From the NCBI RefSeq assembly GCF_019654915.1, contig NZ_BPET01000012.1, positions 1 to 64,000 on the forward strand: 64,000 nt of DNA. Reading direction: 5' to 3'. Every line of letters starts with the position of its first letter. The stretch's first letter is position 1. Both the position numbers and the translations under genes were made by a program. A model generated the notes under the pieces. It did no database searches and was not told the DNA's origin. It saw only the letters and a list, made by a program, of their open reading frames with translations. Of this stretch, positions 19,354-28,736 are shown piece by piece. The DNA comes from Shewanella sp. MBTL60-007. Lineage in GTDB: Bacteria; Pseudomonadota; Gammaproteobacteria; Enterobacterales; Shewanellaceae.

Positions 19354-20160
19354 TTATGCTAAAACAAGTTTCAAACCGACAAGGGCAAGAAATACAGCAA
19401 ATAGCTTCTTTAACTTTGCTGTGGGCAATGTTGTAGCCGCCCTTGCGCCCAAAGGTGCCATCAACATCGATGTCGACACGATGCCAATAAGTGCTGGCAG
19501 ATAAATGTAGCCTAGAGTCCAATCGGGTAAGCTTGGCGCGTTCCAGCCAGCCAAGGTGTAACCAATACTACCAAACAGAGCGATGAGTAACCCTGTGGCA
19601 GCAGAAAAACCCACCGCAAAGCGCATCTGTAGGCCGTACCAAGTTAAAAATGGAACCAAGAGCACTCCACCACCTATTCCCATCAACGCCGCGATAACCG
19701 CAATGCATGTTGCGGCAAAAAATAAGCTCATTGGCCCTGGCATAGCTCTATTTGATTCGGCTTTAAATGGAAAAGCCATTTGCGCTGCCATCAAGATGAC
19801 AAATAGCGCAAAAATCTGCTGCAGTGATTTGGCGGCTATCAACTCTGATATAAACCCGGAACAAAGTGCACCTAACACAAAACCGGGCAACATAGGCTTA
19901 AATAACGGCCAAGGAATATTCTGTCGCTTATGGTGAGCACGAGCAGATGAAAGAGAGGTAAGGATGATGGCAGCTAAAGAGGTTGCAATCGCCACATGAG
20001 GTAAACTATCTGACGCAATACCGGCTTGGGGAAGAATATGCAGCAACGCAGGAACCGCTATCAGGCCACCGCCAATCCCCAACAGCCCAGCCATAAAACC
20101 GATCCCCGCACCTAGAATAAGACAGATGCACAATATATATAGCCAGCTTTCCACAAACAC
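19354..20160 (-). CDS. TauE/SafE-family sulfite exporter-like permease
   Basis: This 268-residue protein has about eight membrane helices in two similar halves, each starting with a glycine-rich segment ('GFMAGLLGIGGGLIAVP', 'ALMGIGGGVLLVP'), the mark of the TauE/SafE family. Members are thought to export sulfite, sulfoacetate or related anions; the substrate here is unknown. The start is GTG at 20160, or more likely the GTG two codons later at 20154, which has AAGG 8 bp upstream. It sits between ptsP and thyA, where many relatives also have lgt. Confidence 0.85.
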   Translation of the reverse strand: MFVESWLYILCICLILGAGIGFMAGLLGIGGGLIAVPALLHILPQAGIASDSLPHVAIATSLAAIILTSLSSARAHHKRQNIPWPLFKPMLPGFVLGALCSGFISELIAAKSLQQIFALFVILMAAQMAFPFKAESNRAMPGPMSLFFAATCIAVIAALMGIGGGVLLVPFLTWYGLQMRFAVGFSAATGLLIALFGSIGYTLAGWNAPSLPDWTLGYIYLPALIGIVSTSMLMAPLGARAATTLPTAKLKKLFAVFLALVGLKLVLA

Positions 20161-20228
20161 TACCTTTAGTTGTTATTATTTATCAAGCTTAAAGCAATCA
20201 ACATGGAGTTCATAGAGCATATGCTCTT

Positions 20229-22463
20229 TTAACCTAATACTGGCGCGAGTCCCTTTTGCTCACAGTATTGGCCCACGAGCAACCTCACCTCTTCGCCACT
20301 ATTGAGCTTTAACGCCTGCGCCAGTAACAGGTTCAGCTCTGATTGGGAAACACGCCGTAAGAGGTAATTGATCCGAGCCAAGTTCGCTTGGTTCATACTT
20401 AGCTGATCGTAACCCATAGCAATGAGCAGAATCGCACCGATAGGTTCCCCCGCGAGCTCGCCGCAGACGCTAATCGGTAATTGATATTCGTTACAACGCT
20501 CTACTGCAAACTTAAGCGCCCTAAGCACTCCAGGATGATAACTATCAAATAAGGGACTCACACTCGGGTTGTTACGATCGACAGCTAACAGGTATTGCGT
20601 TAAATCGTTGGAGCCAACTGAGACAAAATCCACTCGTTTCGCAACTTCATCGAGCTGATACAGAAGTACAGGAACTTCAAGCATGATGCCCACTTTAGGC
20701 ATAGTAATTGTTTTGCCAAGTTCTGCGGTTAACTCCTGACAAGCTTGCTCCAAATAGATAAGCGCTAAATCAACCTCTTCGAGATTACTGACCATAGGAA
20801 GAAGTATATGTAACTGCTCCGAGCCTATCGCCGCTTGCAGCATCGCTCTCAACTGGATCAAAAACAATTCAGGATGATCCAGTGATAAACGAATACCACG
20901 CCATCCTAAGAAGGGGTTATCTTCTATGATAGGAAAGTAGTCGAGTGGCTTATCGCCGCCAACATCTAGGGTTCGCATCACGACAGGCTTATTGCCAGCC
21001 GCCTTTAAAACCTTGCGATAAATTTCAAGTTGCTCGATCTCACCGGGAAAACACTGTTTAATCATAAAAAGGATCTCTGTGCGATAAAGCCCGATGCCGT
21101 CTGAATCTGTGCCGGTCTCAGAATCTACGCTAGAAAGCAAACCGCTGTTTATGTAGAGGTAAATACGCTTACCATCTTGAGTAACCGTTTTAAATGATAA
21201 CTCTTGAGCATACTGCCTTTGCTGCTCTTCCTGTGCAGCAATTAAGCTTTGGTATTCAGACAGCACAAGGGCGGACGGCTCAATAATTACTTGGCCACGA
21301 TTGGCATTAATGATAAGCAGAGACTGCTCGATATTGGCACTCAAGATCCCATCAACGCCAATTATCGCCGGCACCCCCATGGCACGAGCAAGAATAGACG
21401 CATGAGAGTTAGCACCACCAAACTCTGTTACTATGCCTGCAAGCTTCTGTCTAGGAAACTCTGCCAGCAATGTCGTACTTGCCTCTCGAACAATCAGGAT
21501 CACTGGCGTTTCGGGTTCTAAATAGATTTTGTTTGGCTCAATTAACTGCCTCAGTACCCTTTGCCCCAAATCTCTTATATCACCAGCTCGCTCTTTAAGG
21601 TAAAGATCGCTCATCGCCTCAAAATGTTCGATATAACGTTTTGATACGCGGCAAACTGCCGTTTCAGCGCACCAACCAGCTCTAACTTCTTTTATGTATT
21701 CGCCGCCTAAGCTTTCTTTTTCAAGCAGTAGCAACAAGGCATTAAAAATAGATGCAGCTTCTTCATCTTTCTCTCTGTCGAAACGCTGTGATAACCCAAC
21801 AAGCAGATCTTTACATCGACTCATAGCTACCTGAAGGCGCAATTCTTCATCCGATGTCGATTGAGCTTGCTGCTCGACTAAATCAAATGAAATCTGCCCA
21901 CCCAGCACTAACGCCTTTGCTATCGCAATCCCTTTTGATGCTTGGGTGCCGGTATAATAACGCTGCTGTAAGCTATCCCCACTCTTAACCTTATGGGTGA
22001 GTCCCTTAATCGCTACGGCGAGCTGCGCTGCAAGTGTCATTAAAAAAGCTTCTTCGCCTTCACTAAACTGCCGAGCTTGAACCTGCTGCACCACGATCAC
22101 GCCAATCACAGACTTTTGGTAGACGATGGGCACAGCAAGAAAAGCGCTGTAGGCTTCTTCTGCGACTTCGGGGAGTAATTTAAATCTAGGGTGTGACGCC
22201 GCATCGGCTAAGTTAATAGCCTCTTCTCTTTGGGCTACCAGCCCAACAAGGCCTTGGGTGACAGGGAGTTTGACACGATTAACCGCTGAAGGATCTAAGC
22301 CATCTGTCGCAGATAGAATAAGCTGTTGCTCCTCTATAATATAGATAGAGCAACACTCAGTCATCATGGCTTGTTTGGTTTGCTTAACCAGCAACTCCAA
22401 CGCGTATTGAAGGTCGCGTGCTGAAGCAACTGCTTGTGTGATATCTCTAAGTGTTTTGAGCAC
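20229..22463 (-). CDS. ptsP: Phosphoenolpyruvate-protein phosphotransferase PtsP (EI-Ntr)
   Basis: PtsP is enzyme I of the nitrogen PTS; it takes phosphate from PEP and passes it through NPr to EIIA-Ntr, a regulatory rather than sugar-uptake chain. A GAF domain covers about residues 1-160. The phosphohistidine domain has His354 in 'GGANSHASILAR', and the PEP-binding barrel carries 'VGSNDLTQYLLAVDR' near 630. At 744 residues it is full length. The start is GTG with GGAGG upstream. It lies 18 bp after rppH, probably in the same operon. Confidence 0.96.
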   Translation of the reverse strand: MLKTLRDITQAVASARDLQYALELLVKQTKQAMMTECCSIYIIEEQQLILSATDGLDPSAVNRVKLPVTQGLVGLVAQREEAINLADAASHPRFKLLPEVAEEAYSAFLAVPIVYQKSVIGVIVVQQVQARQFSEGEEAFLMTLAAQLAVAIKGLTHKVKSGDSLQQRYYTGTQASKGIAIAKALVLGGQISFDLVEQQAQSTSDEELRLQVAMSRCKDLLVGLSQRFDREKDEEAASIFNALLLLLEKESLGGEYIKEVRAGWCAETAVCRVSKRYIEHFEAMSDLYLKERAGDIRDLGQRVLRQLIEPNKIYLEPETPVILIVREASTTLLAEFPRQKLAGIVTEFGGANSHASILARAMGVPAIIGVDGILSANIEQSLLIINANRGQVIIEPSALVLSEYQSLIAAQEEQQRQYAQELSFKTVTQDGKRIYLYINSGLLSSVDSETGTDSDGIGLYRTEILFMIKQCFPGEIEQLEIYRKVLKAAGNKPVVMRTLDVGGDKPLDYFPIIEDNPFLGWRGIRLSLDHPELFLIQLRAMLQAAIGSEQLHILLPMVSNLEEVDLALIYLEQACQELTAELGKTITMPKVGIMLEVPVLLYQLDEVAKRVDFVSVGSNDLTQYLLAVDRNNPSVSPLFDSYHPGVLRALKFAVERCNEYQLPISVCGELAGEPIGAILLIAMGYDQLSMNQANLARINYLLRRVSQSELNLLLAQALKLNSGEEVRLLVGQYCEQKGLAPVLG

Positions 22464-22481
22464 TAACGCAAACCTCCCTAT

Positions 22482-23003
22482 TTAGCCTCTACGCATACCT
22501 CGTCTTCTGTTATTCGACTCTTTTACCTGTAAAGGCAGCGTAGTCGAAGCGAACTCTTTCATGACTTTTCGGTAAACATCTCTTTTAAAAGAAACGACTT
22601 GTCTTACTGGATACCAATAACTCACCCAACGCCAATCATCAAACTCTGGATGACCACTTGCGTTGAGATCTATGGCATTTTCGGCACTTTTCAATTGTAG
22701 CAAAAACCATTTCTGCTTTTGCCCTATACACACGGGTTTACTATCTTGTCTGATTAACCGCTTAGGTAGCCTATAGCGTAACCATGATCGCGTCGATGTT
22801 AGAATTTGCACATGTTCTGGCTTTAATCCTACTTCTTCATATAACTCACGATACATGGCTTCTTCTGCTGACTCTCCGTCGTCAACGCCACCCTGAGGAA
22901 ATTGCCAGGAATGTTGGCCAAATCGTCTTGCCCACATAACCTGCCCAAAGCGATTACAGATAATGATGCCCACATTCGCGCGAAAGCCGTCACTATCAAT
23001 CAC
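22482..23003 (-). CDS. rppH: RNA pyrophosphohydrolase RppH
   Basis: RppH removes pyrophosphate from the 5' end of mRNA, which triggers RNase E decay. The 173 residues begin '[17 protein letters not shown]', typical of the family. The Nudix box runs from residue 38 to 60 (G38, E44, R52-E53, E56-E57, G59) with all catalytic Glu present. The start is GTG, with GGAG 5 bp upstream. It heads the rppH-ptsP pair. Confidence 0.96.
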   Translation of the reverse strand: MIDSDGFRANVGIIICNRFGQVMWARRFGQHSWQFPQGGVDDGESAEEAMYRELYEEVGLKPEHVQILTSTRSWLRYRLPKRLIRQDSKPVCIGQKQKWFLLQLKSAENAIDLNASGHPEFDDWRWVSYWYPVRQVVSFKRDVYRKVMKEFASTTLPLQVKESNNRRRGMRRG

Positions 23004-23694
23004 ATGGACTCCGAACTATTAACTATTAATCTTTTGATTGTTTCACAAAGCGTGTCCGGCGGCAAATATCTGTTACGTACAATTCTTTGGATAAATTACC
23101 ATTAACAACAACCTTATCAACAGAACAACTGGTAAGTAAGACATGATATCCACAGAAACTGTGGATATCTCTGTTGGAAACTCGGTTAAAGTCTAATAAC
23201 TTGTCGCTTTAAGCTAAATTACCCAATTTAGAACCTATTATAAAAAAGCAATTAAACACATTAAAAACAGCAATTTAAATCTAACCACCAAAATATACCA
23301 ACAGAACAATGACGGTGATGCTCACTATTTGAACAGCAAAATTAAAACCATAAAAAGGATAAATGAACGAAGGGTGTTATTCACAAGTGCAATAGTTTGT
23401 CGTTAGAAAAAAGCCAAAAACCGCTAAAAAATTGCGTTGACAGATCACATTTATTGCAGTAGTCCAAGAACAAGTTGGAGTTATCCAATAAATCTGTGGA
23501 TAACTATGTTGGAAAAAGAGGGAAAGAACTGGTGTAACTGTATAGTGAATCGATAATAGTTAGCACGTCACTAAAAGATCATCCTTAAATTCATTAACTT
23601 AGATAGCATTATTAAAGTTATCCTCAACAAAATGAATCGGTGTTCATTTTTTGTACCAGTTTGATAAAAGCCCTTAATTAGGTAGAATTGCTCT
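23004..23694. other. 690-bp AT-rich region between rppH and mutH
   Basis: This is the longest gene-free stretch of the window. It is strongly AT-rich and holds the divergent promoters of rppH and mutH. It carries several DnaA-box-like sequences (separate entry) and many A and T runs. No ORF with coding character was found on either strand. Confidence 0.6.
23114..23503. promoter_or_regulatory. Cluster of DnaA-box-like sites
   Basis: Against the consensus TTATNCACA there are two perfect boxes: TTATTCACA at 23377-23385 (plus) and TTATCCACA at 23495-23503 (minus strand). Three more match at 8 of 9 positions: TTATCAACA at 23114, ATATCCACA at 23146-23154, and its inverted copy at 23160-23168. The last two form a perfect 11-bp inverted repeat (23145-23155 with 23159-23169). 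Binding is inferred. Confidence 0.5.
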
Positions 23695-24366
23695 ATGAAG
23701 AAATCACTCCACTCTCCAAATAGCATCGAAGAGTTGATGCTACGTGCTGAATCTATGGCGGGTTTGACCTTAGGACAGCTCGCGAATTACCATGAAATCC
23801 AAATCCCTAACGATCTAAAACGACATAAAGGTTGGGTCGGGCAGCTGATTGAACTCGAACTCGGTGCATTGGCGGGCTCAAAACCTGAGCAAGATTTTGC
23901 TCACCTTGGCATAGAGCTTAAAACCATACCGGTAAGTGGTTTCGGCAAGGTATTAGAAACTACCTACGTCACTGTGGCTCCGCTAACGAATATTCAAGGA
24001 CTAACTTGGGAAGAGAGTGTCGTTTGCCATAAACTTCAACAAGTCCTGTGGATCCCTGTGCAAGGCGACAGAAATATACCATTAGCCCAACGCCAAATAG
24101 GTTCGCCCATCTTATGGCGACCATCACCAGAAGAGAGTGCGTTACTTAAACAAGACTGGGAAGAGATTATGGAGTTTATCTCTATGGGACAGGTCGATAA
24201 AGTAACCGCTCGTCACGGTGAAGTGTTGCAACTTCGCCCCAAAGCGGCAAATAGTCAAGTGCTCACCGATAGCATAGGTCGAGACGGTGAACTCACTCAG
24301 ACCAATCCCAGAGGCTTCTATTTGAAGACGCAATTTACCCAAAAAATACTTTCACAGTTACTTTAA
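23695..24366 (+). CDS. mutH: DNA mismatch repair endonuclease MutH
   Basis: MutH nicks the unmethylated strand at hemimethylated GATC sites after activation by MutL, so it directs mismatch repair to the new strand. The 223 residues contain the DX6EXK catalytic motif (Asp67, Glu74, Lys76 in '[12 protein letters not shown]'). The rest aligns with the family without gaps that I can see. Its presence implies Dam methylation in this organism. It is divergent from rppH across the DnaA-box region. Confidence 0.96.
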   Translation: MKKSLHSPNSIEELMLRAESMAGLTLGQLANYHEIQIPNDLKRHKGWVGQLIELELGALAGSKPEQDFAHLGIELKTIPVSGFGKVLETTYVTVAPLTNIQGLTWEESVVCHKLQQVLWIPVQGDRNIPLAQRQIGSPILWRPSPEESALLKQDWEEIMEFISMGQVDKVTARHGEVLQLRPKAANSQVLTDSIGRDGELTQTNPRGFYLKTQFTQKILSQLL

Positions 24367-24394
24367 GTCGTTTTTTGGCCAAAACTCACACTCA

Positions 24395-24410
24395 TTTGAC
24401 TTAGATCACA
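24395..24410 (+). promoter_or_regulatory. CRP-like site upstream of the adenylate cyclase
   Basis: TTTGA-N6-TCACA (24395-24410) matches the CRP consensus TGTGA-N6-TCACA at 9 of 10 half-site positions. It lies about 80 bp before the GTG start of the class III cyclase, which would make the cAMP receptor a possible regulator of a cAMP-producing gene. Confidence 0.45.
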
Positions 24411-24490
24411 AATACTGCTGGTAAAAGTAGGGGTTTATTCTATAAACTAGCGCCTCCTAAATTTATGTAGCATTTGGATCCCCTTAAATA

Positions 24491-25564
24491 GTGAAAGCAC
24501 GTATACAAGCGAAGAAATTAACCTTTGCTATATTCGCATGGACTGCAGCCATGGCGGCTTTCGTATTTTTTAGATACGCACAAACGCCTGAATTGCCACA
24601 GTGGGCCATTGGTTCCGCTGATTTAGCCACGCTTTCTATTTATATGGGTCTTATTTTCGGCAGCCTACATTGGATGTCGAATCTGATTGCAGATTTTAGT
24701 GCAATTAACCGCTTACCTTATGTTTTTTCAGTGATATTCAAAGGGCTATTTTTATTGCTCGGTGCCACAACTCTGGCTTATATCACCCAATACCTCAACA
24801 TGTGGGCAATTGAAAACCACATGACAACCCTGCGCCAAATGCTAACTGCGCACATTCTCTATAGTCCATCATTCCAAGCTTTGATTGTCTATTTGGTTGT
24901 GGTCCGTGTAGGCCTTGCTTTTATAGAGCAGATGGCGCTACTCGTAGGTCCAAGAGTGCTATTTAATATCGGATTAGGTAAGTACCATAAACCAAGGTAT
25001 GAGCAACGCTTATTCCTCTACCTCGATATGGTAGCGTCTACTACGCATGCTGAATCTCTTGGTGATTATCGTTTTAGTCGTCTTATTCAAGACAGCTTTA
25101 GCCTACTCGCCGATACCGTTACCAATAATGAAGCAGAAATTTATCGTTATATGGGCGATGCGGTGTTGATCTATTGGCCGCTGAAGGATGGTATTAAAGA
25201 AGATCGCTGCTTCAACATCTATCATGAGTTTAGCCAACAGCTTAGCTGGCAGAGGCAGTACTTCGAGGAACAATATGGCTTTGTCCCTAAATTCAAAGCC
25301 GCTGCACACTGTGGACAGGTTGTAGCTGCAGTCGTTGGAGTACAGAAGCAAGAGATCAGTTTCTTCAGCGACGTATTGAATACGCTAGCGAGATTACAAG
25401 ATCAGTGTAATCCACTTGGTCAACGAATGCTGATCTCTGGCTCTTTACATTCAAGGCTCGACTACAGTGACTCCCAGTATAACCTGAATAGCTTAGGTCC
25501 TATTAAGCTTAAGGGGAAACAGCACTCTATCGAAGTTTTCGGTGTTACCCCAAAAAATAGTTAA
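24491..25564 (+). CDS. cyaC: Membrane-bound class III adenylate cyclase
   Basis: This 357-residue protein has an N-terminal half with about four to five membrane helices (about 10-28, 45-65, 80-103, 130-158) and a cytoplasmic class III nucleotidyl cyclase domain from about 172. The two metal-binding Asp are D179 ('LYLDMVAST') and D223 ('RYMGDAVLIYW'), 44 apart as expected. 'HCGQVVAAVVG' follows. It matches, from memory, the Shewanella oneidensis cyclase CyaC next to mutH and oxyR. It makes cAMP for CRP, which in Shewanella governs anaerobic respiration. The start is GTG with a poor ribosome site. Confidence 0.85.
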   Translation: MKARIQAKKLTFAIFAWTAAMAAFVFFRYAQTPELPQWAIGSADLATLSIYMGLIFGSLHWMSNLIADFSAINRLPYVFSVIFKGLFLLLGATTLAYITQYLNMWAIENHMTTLRQMLTAHILYSPSFQALIVYLVVVRVGLAFIEQMALLVGPRVLFNIGLGKYHKPRYEQRLFLYLDMVASTTHAESLGDYRFSRLIQDSFSLLADTVTNNEAEIYRYMGDAVLIYWPLKDGIKEDRCFNIYHEFSQQLSWQRQYFEEQYGFVPKFKAAAHCGQVVAAVVGVQKQEISFFSDVLNTLARLQDQCNPLGQRMLISGSLHSRLDYSDSQYNLNSLGPIKLKGKQHSIEVFGVTPKNS

Positions 25565-25583
25565 TGGTTAAAAACCAAATACA

Positions 25584-25621
25584 GATAAAAAAAGCCGATA
25601 ATCATATCGGCTTTTTTTATC
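25584..25621. terminator. Bidirectional terminator between cyaC and oxyR
   Basis: A perfect 17-bp inverted repeat with a 4-base loop has GCCGATA/TATCGGC at its core and seven A on one side and seven T on the other. It ends both convergent genes. Confidence 0.92.
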
Positions 25622-25629
25622 TTGAAACG

Positions 25630-26544
25630 CTAAATATCGTCGGCTTGATCTAATAAGGTTTGGATCTCTAATCCCAGCGTCCTAAAGGTGAGAATTCTAC
25701 TGGATGTTTGACGCCAGACTAAGCCTATATCACGATAAGGGCTTTCTCCCGGCGGCTCCATAGTGGTTAGCTCTGTATTATTCAAAATACCTGCATCAAT
25801 TGCCATCTGTGGCAAGAAAGTGGTACCAAGCTTACAGTTCACCATCTGTACTAAGGTATGTAAGCTAGTTGCAGCAAACGGATTAATCTTAACGCTTTCG
25901 CCTAACTGACATGCCGTAATCGCATGACCGGTAATACAGTGTTCGGCTTGTAATAGGAAAATACTTTCATCAGGCAGATCTTGATAGTCGATCGGCTCAT
26001 GGATCTCATCGGTCAAGTCTTTATGCACCACCATTTTAAATGGGTCGATACCCACCTTCATACTGTGGAAGCCACTGGTATCCACTGGCAGTGCGAGTAA
26101 TAGTAGATCAAGCTCACCTTTACCCAGTGCATCGATCAACCTATCAGTAGTATCTTCCTTTAAAAATAGCGTCAGTTCTGGATAAACCTGCTTACAGTGC
26201 TGAACGACATTACTCAGTAGGAATGGCGCTATCGTTGGAATACAACCTAAACGGATCTCCCCGGTCATCGGCTCTCCCTGATGCTTTACCAGCTCAACAA
26301 GATCATCGACATCGGTCAATAACTTGCGTGAACGCATTACCACCTCCTCACCTATGGCAGTGAAGATAAATGATTTGTGATCACGTTCAATTAACTGATG
26401 CCCCAACTGCTCTTCAAGATTTTGAATACCGCTAGACAAGGTCGACTGACTAACATGGCAGATTTTGGCGGCTCTATTAAAGTTCTGCTCTTGGTGCAAG
26501 TTCACTAAATAGAACAGATTCTTTAAACTGGGGAGATGTTTCAT
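25630..26544 (-). CDS. oxyR: Peroxide-sensing LysR-type regulator OxyR
   Basis: OxyR senses H2O2 through a disulfide and controls catalase, peroxidase and iron genes. The 304 residues start with a LysR helix-turn-helix ('FNRAAKICHVSQSTLSSGIQ' region, about 22-42). The redox pair Cys203 and Cys212 is spaced nine residues apart in 'EHCITGHAITAC', matching E. coli Cys199/Cys208. I chose the ATG at 26544 because relatives begin 'MKHLPSLKN'; an ATG seven codons upstream is also open. It converges on the cyclase. Confidence 0.93.
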   Translation of the reverse strand: MKHLPSLKNLFYLVNLHQEQNFNRAAKICHVSQSTLSSGIQNLEEQLGHQLIERDHKSFIFTAIGEEVVMRSRKLLTDVDDLVELVKHQGEPMTGEIRLGCIPTIAPFLLSNVVQHCKQVYPELTLFLKEDTTDRLIDALGKGELDLLLLALPVDTSGFHSMKVGIDPFKMVVHKDLTDEIHEPIDYQDLPDESIFLLQAEHCITGHAITACQLGESVKINPFAATSLHTLVQMVNCKLGTTFLPQMAIDAGILNNTELTTMEPPGESPYRDIGLVWRQTSSRILTFRTLGLEIQTLLDQADDI

Positions 26545-26690
26545 AAAATAGATTACCAGTGACATTATTTATCTAATAGCTCAATCTAACTCTACCATAA
26601 ATAACTGGGTGAGCCTTGAAGTAACTTGGTTAGTTTGTGAACTGAATCAAAAATGTACAAGATAATCTGCTACCAAAGCGCCATTCAGGA

Positions 26691-26729
26691 TAAAAAAATA
26701 GCGCAGTGGGAGATCCAAGCTGCGCTATT
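26691..26729 (-). terminator. Terminator of the Hpt gene
   Basis: AATAGCGCAG (26697-26706) pairs with CTGCGCTATT (26720-26729), and on the minus strand a run of seven T follows. It lies 20 bp past the Hpt stop. Confidence 0.85.
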
Positions 26730-26749
26730 AAATACTGGAGTCGGATTAA

Positions 26750-27115
26750 TTAAACCTTAGACTCCAAATATTCTTTTAATTGCTGCAGATCTTTCGATGC
26801 ATATTCAACAATCTCATTTAGCCATGTTTGATGCTCTTGCTCCCAGCTCGCTTCTTCGCCATGCTGCAATAACTGAGCAAACTGTTGAATACGTTTAAGG
26901 CCCACAGACCCCGCTGCCCCCTTAAATTTATGCGCTTCACTGCAAAGTGTATCTTTATCATTCGCTTGCTGCGCACTGACTAAATTGCCTACGTATTCAG
27001 GCATAAGTTGTTCAAACAAAACGACGCTTTTAAGTAGCGTACCTGCACCAATTGCACTGCAATATTGCTCCAGTGTATTAAGATCTAGGATTGAATCTAG
27101 CTCAGCTGCTGCCAT
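26750..27115 (-). CDS. Stand-alone histidine phosphotransfer (Hpt) protein
   Basis: This 121-residue, all-helical protein carries the Hpt motif 'EAHKFKGAAGSVG' with the phospho-accepting His62. Such proteins relay phosphate between hybrid sensor kinases and response regulators. No kinase or regulator gene is adjacent, so its partners must be encoded elsewhere. In Shewanella oneidensis a similar protein at this place was linked to a general stress or anaerobic relay; I recall this only loosely. GAGAGGTG precedes the ATG. It has its own terminator. Confidence 0.88.
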   Translation of the reverse strand: MAAAELDSILDLNTLEQYCSAIGAGTLLKSVVLFEQLMPEYVGNLVSAQQANDKDTLCSEAHKFKGAAGSVGLKRIQQFAQLLQHGEEASWEQEHQTWLNEIVEYASKDLQQLKEYLESKV

Positions 27116-27341
27116 TTAGGCACCTCTCAAAATATTGTCGTTTATACAAAAAATCAATTTTACCACATAATACCCGCTATAATCACGGGCGCAATAGCTA
27201 GTAACAGATGAAAGTAAAATTACCGCTAATTTAACTTTTTAATAACAGTAAGTTACACAAACTCACTATAAGCCTCACGATTCACTAGCTAGTCGTGAAT
27301 GTTTTTTACTCAACTATTGGGTCCACTGCTGCATTTTACGC

Positions 27342-28259
27342 TTAAAGGTAAGCTCCCTGTCCGCCTTTCGCTTTAAGATCGTCAACAATCGCGACTAATC
27401 CATTCCAGCGATATGCGCACCAATCAGGCGCTAACAACATAGGTTTTTTCGCGTAAGCCGTCACTCGGTGGAATATCACCTCTTTAGGCGTACGGCGGAT
27501 CAACTCCCCGACGCTATAGGCATAAGTTTCAAGCTCAAGTAGACTCATCTTATTATTGCGCCATGCTTTGGCCATGGTGCTTCCTTCAACGATATGTAGC
27601 GGATGCAGCTTCAAGCCATCAACGCCGACGCTCAATACCTTATCGAGCGTTTGCAGGTAATCCTCATGGGATTCACCTGGTAGCCCCAAGATTAAGTGAG
27701 TACAGACTTTTATGCCTAACTTGCGGGCACGGATAACCGTATCTTCATAAGCTGCAAAGTCATGACCGCGATTGATCTTCTTTAGCGTTGCATCATTTGC
27801 CGACTGCAAACCTAATTCCAACCAGACATCTACCCCGTCATTTTGATAACCCACTAATAGCTCGAGAACCTCATTGGGAACACAATCAGGCCGAGTACCT
27901 ACACATAGGCCAACGATATCGCTATCTTGGATCGCTTCATCATATTTTTGCTTTAGGACCAAGTACTCATCATAAGTACTGGTATAAGCCTGAAAATAAG
28001 CAATGTACTTCGAAGACTTTGATGACAGGCGCTCTCTGCCTTGAGCTAGCTGCTCTTGGATAGACAACTCGGTCTTATGCTCATGGCTAAATGATGCCAC
28101 GTTACAATAGGTACACCCTCCCTTGCCTAGCGTGCCATCACGATTCGGACAGGTAAACTTTGCATCAATTGTCAGCTTACGGATCCGCTCGCCATATTTT
28201 TGTTTGCACACACCACCAAAGGTATTAACGTAACTATCCAGTCCCAACTGCACTATCAT
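27342..28259 (-). CDS. YhcC-type radical SAM protein
   Basis: This is a TIGR01212/YhcC-family radical SAM protein of about 305 residues. The iron-sulfur motif is in 'CPNRDGTLGKGGCTYC', and a Rossmann-like barrel carries 'CVGTRPDCVP' and 'LGLQSANDATLKKINRGHD', typical of the HemN/Elp3-like branch. YhcC is often encoded near gltB, as here. Its substrate is not established; a link to tRNA or other RNA modification is speculative. I chose the ATG at 28259; a TTG three codons upstream is possible. Confidence 0.85.
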   Translation of the reverse strand: MIVQLGLDSYVNTFGGVCKQKYGERIRKLTIDAKFTCPNRDGTLGKGGCTYCNVASFSHEHKTELSIQEQLAQGRERLSSKSSKYIAYFQAYTSTYDEYLVLKQKYDEAIQDSDIVGLCVGTRPDCVPNEVLELLVGYQNDGVDVWLELGLQSANDATLKKINRGHDFAAYEDTVIRARKLGIKVCTHLILGLPGESHEDYLQTLDKVLSVGVDGLKLHPLHIVEGSTMAKAWRNNKMSLLELETYAYSVGELIRRTPKEVIFHRVTAYAKKPMLLAPDWCAYRWNGLVAIVDDLKAKGGQGAYL

Positions 28260-28268
28260 CCAAGCCAA

Positions 28269-28736
28269 AAAATTTGCGCTATTTTAACCAGTTCTAAAAA
28301 ACATTAATTAGCGCTAGCTCAAATAACCGTAATACCGCACAGATAGATAACTCGAGATTAAGCAGCCACCCCTTACGGTTACTAGTGCATAAATACCCAC
28401 AAGCAAAAGTGATTATCATTTCACTGTATCTGCAATAAAAATCACTTTACTGAAAACAGTTATAATCCACCAACTTGTTACAACAAAGTAAACAAACAAA
28501 GAGGTGCAATTTAAAATTCTTTTTATTCATAAGGTTATACAAGCTATTTTACAGTTTACGTTAAGGTAAAGCTGTTGGTGCATGCGTATAAAACAACACA
28601 AATCAGTTACTTTTTATGCAATAATTTGGTTTGACCTTTAATACTCTTGGGGTTAATTTGATTGATTCGGGTGCATATCTATTGATTTTTTGCTTTATTT
28701 CCCGAGTAGTATCAGTCGAGGTTAGGGAGAGTAGTA
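28269..28736. other. Divergent promoter region of yhcC-like gene and gltB
   Basis: This 468-bp AT-rich region separates the divergent genes. A possible gltB promoter has TTGACC at 28631-28636 and TAATTT at 28654-28659 with a 17-bp spacer. An imperfect inverted repeat, AGTGA-N8-TCACT, sits at 28408-28425 and might bind a regulator. The gltB ribosome site (AGGGAGAG) lies at its end. No gene is seen. Confidence 0.45.

Noticed and set aside
19232..19522. A minus-strand ORF overlapping thyA and the permease, considered as a remnant of lgt
   Set aside because: Its translation shows no membrane helices or Lgt motifs and it is a shadow frame of the permease gene and spacer.
27286..27315. A plus-strand terminator-like hairpin with six T
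   Set aside because: No plus-strand gene ends there; the arms are short and it lies in the leader of the minus-strand Hpt gene.
28408..28425. AGTGA-N8-TCACT considered as a CRP site
   Set aside because: The spacer between half-sites is 8 rather than 6 bp, so it does not fit CRP well; it is only mentioned as an inverted repeat.
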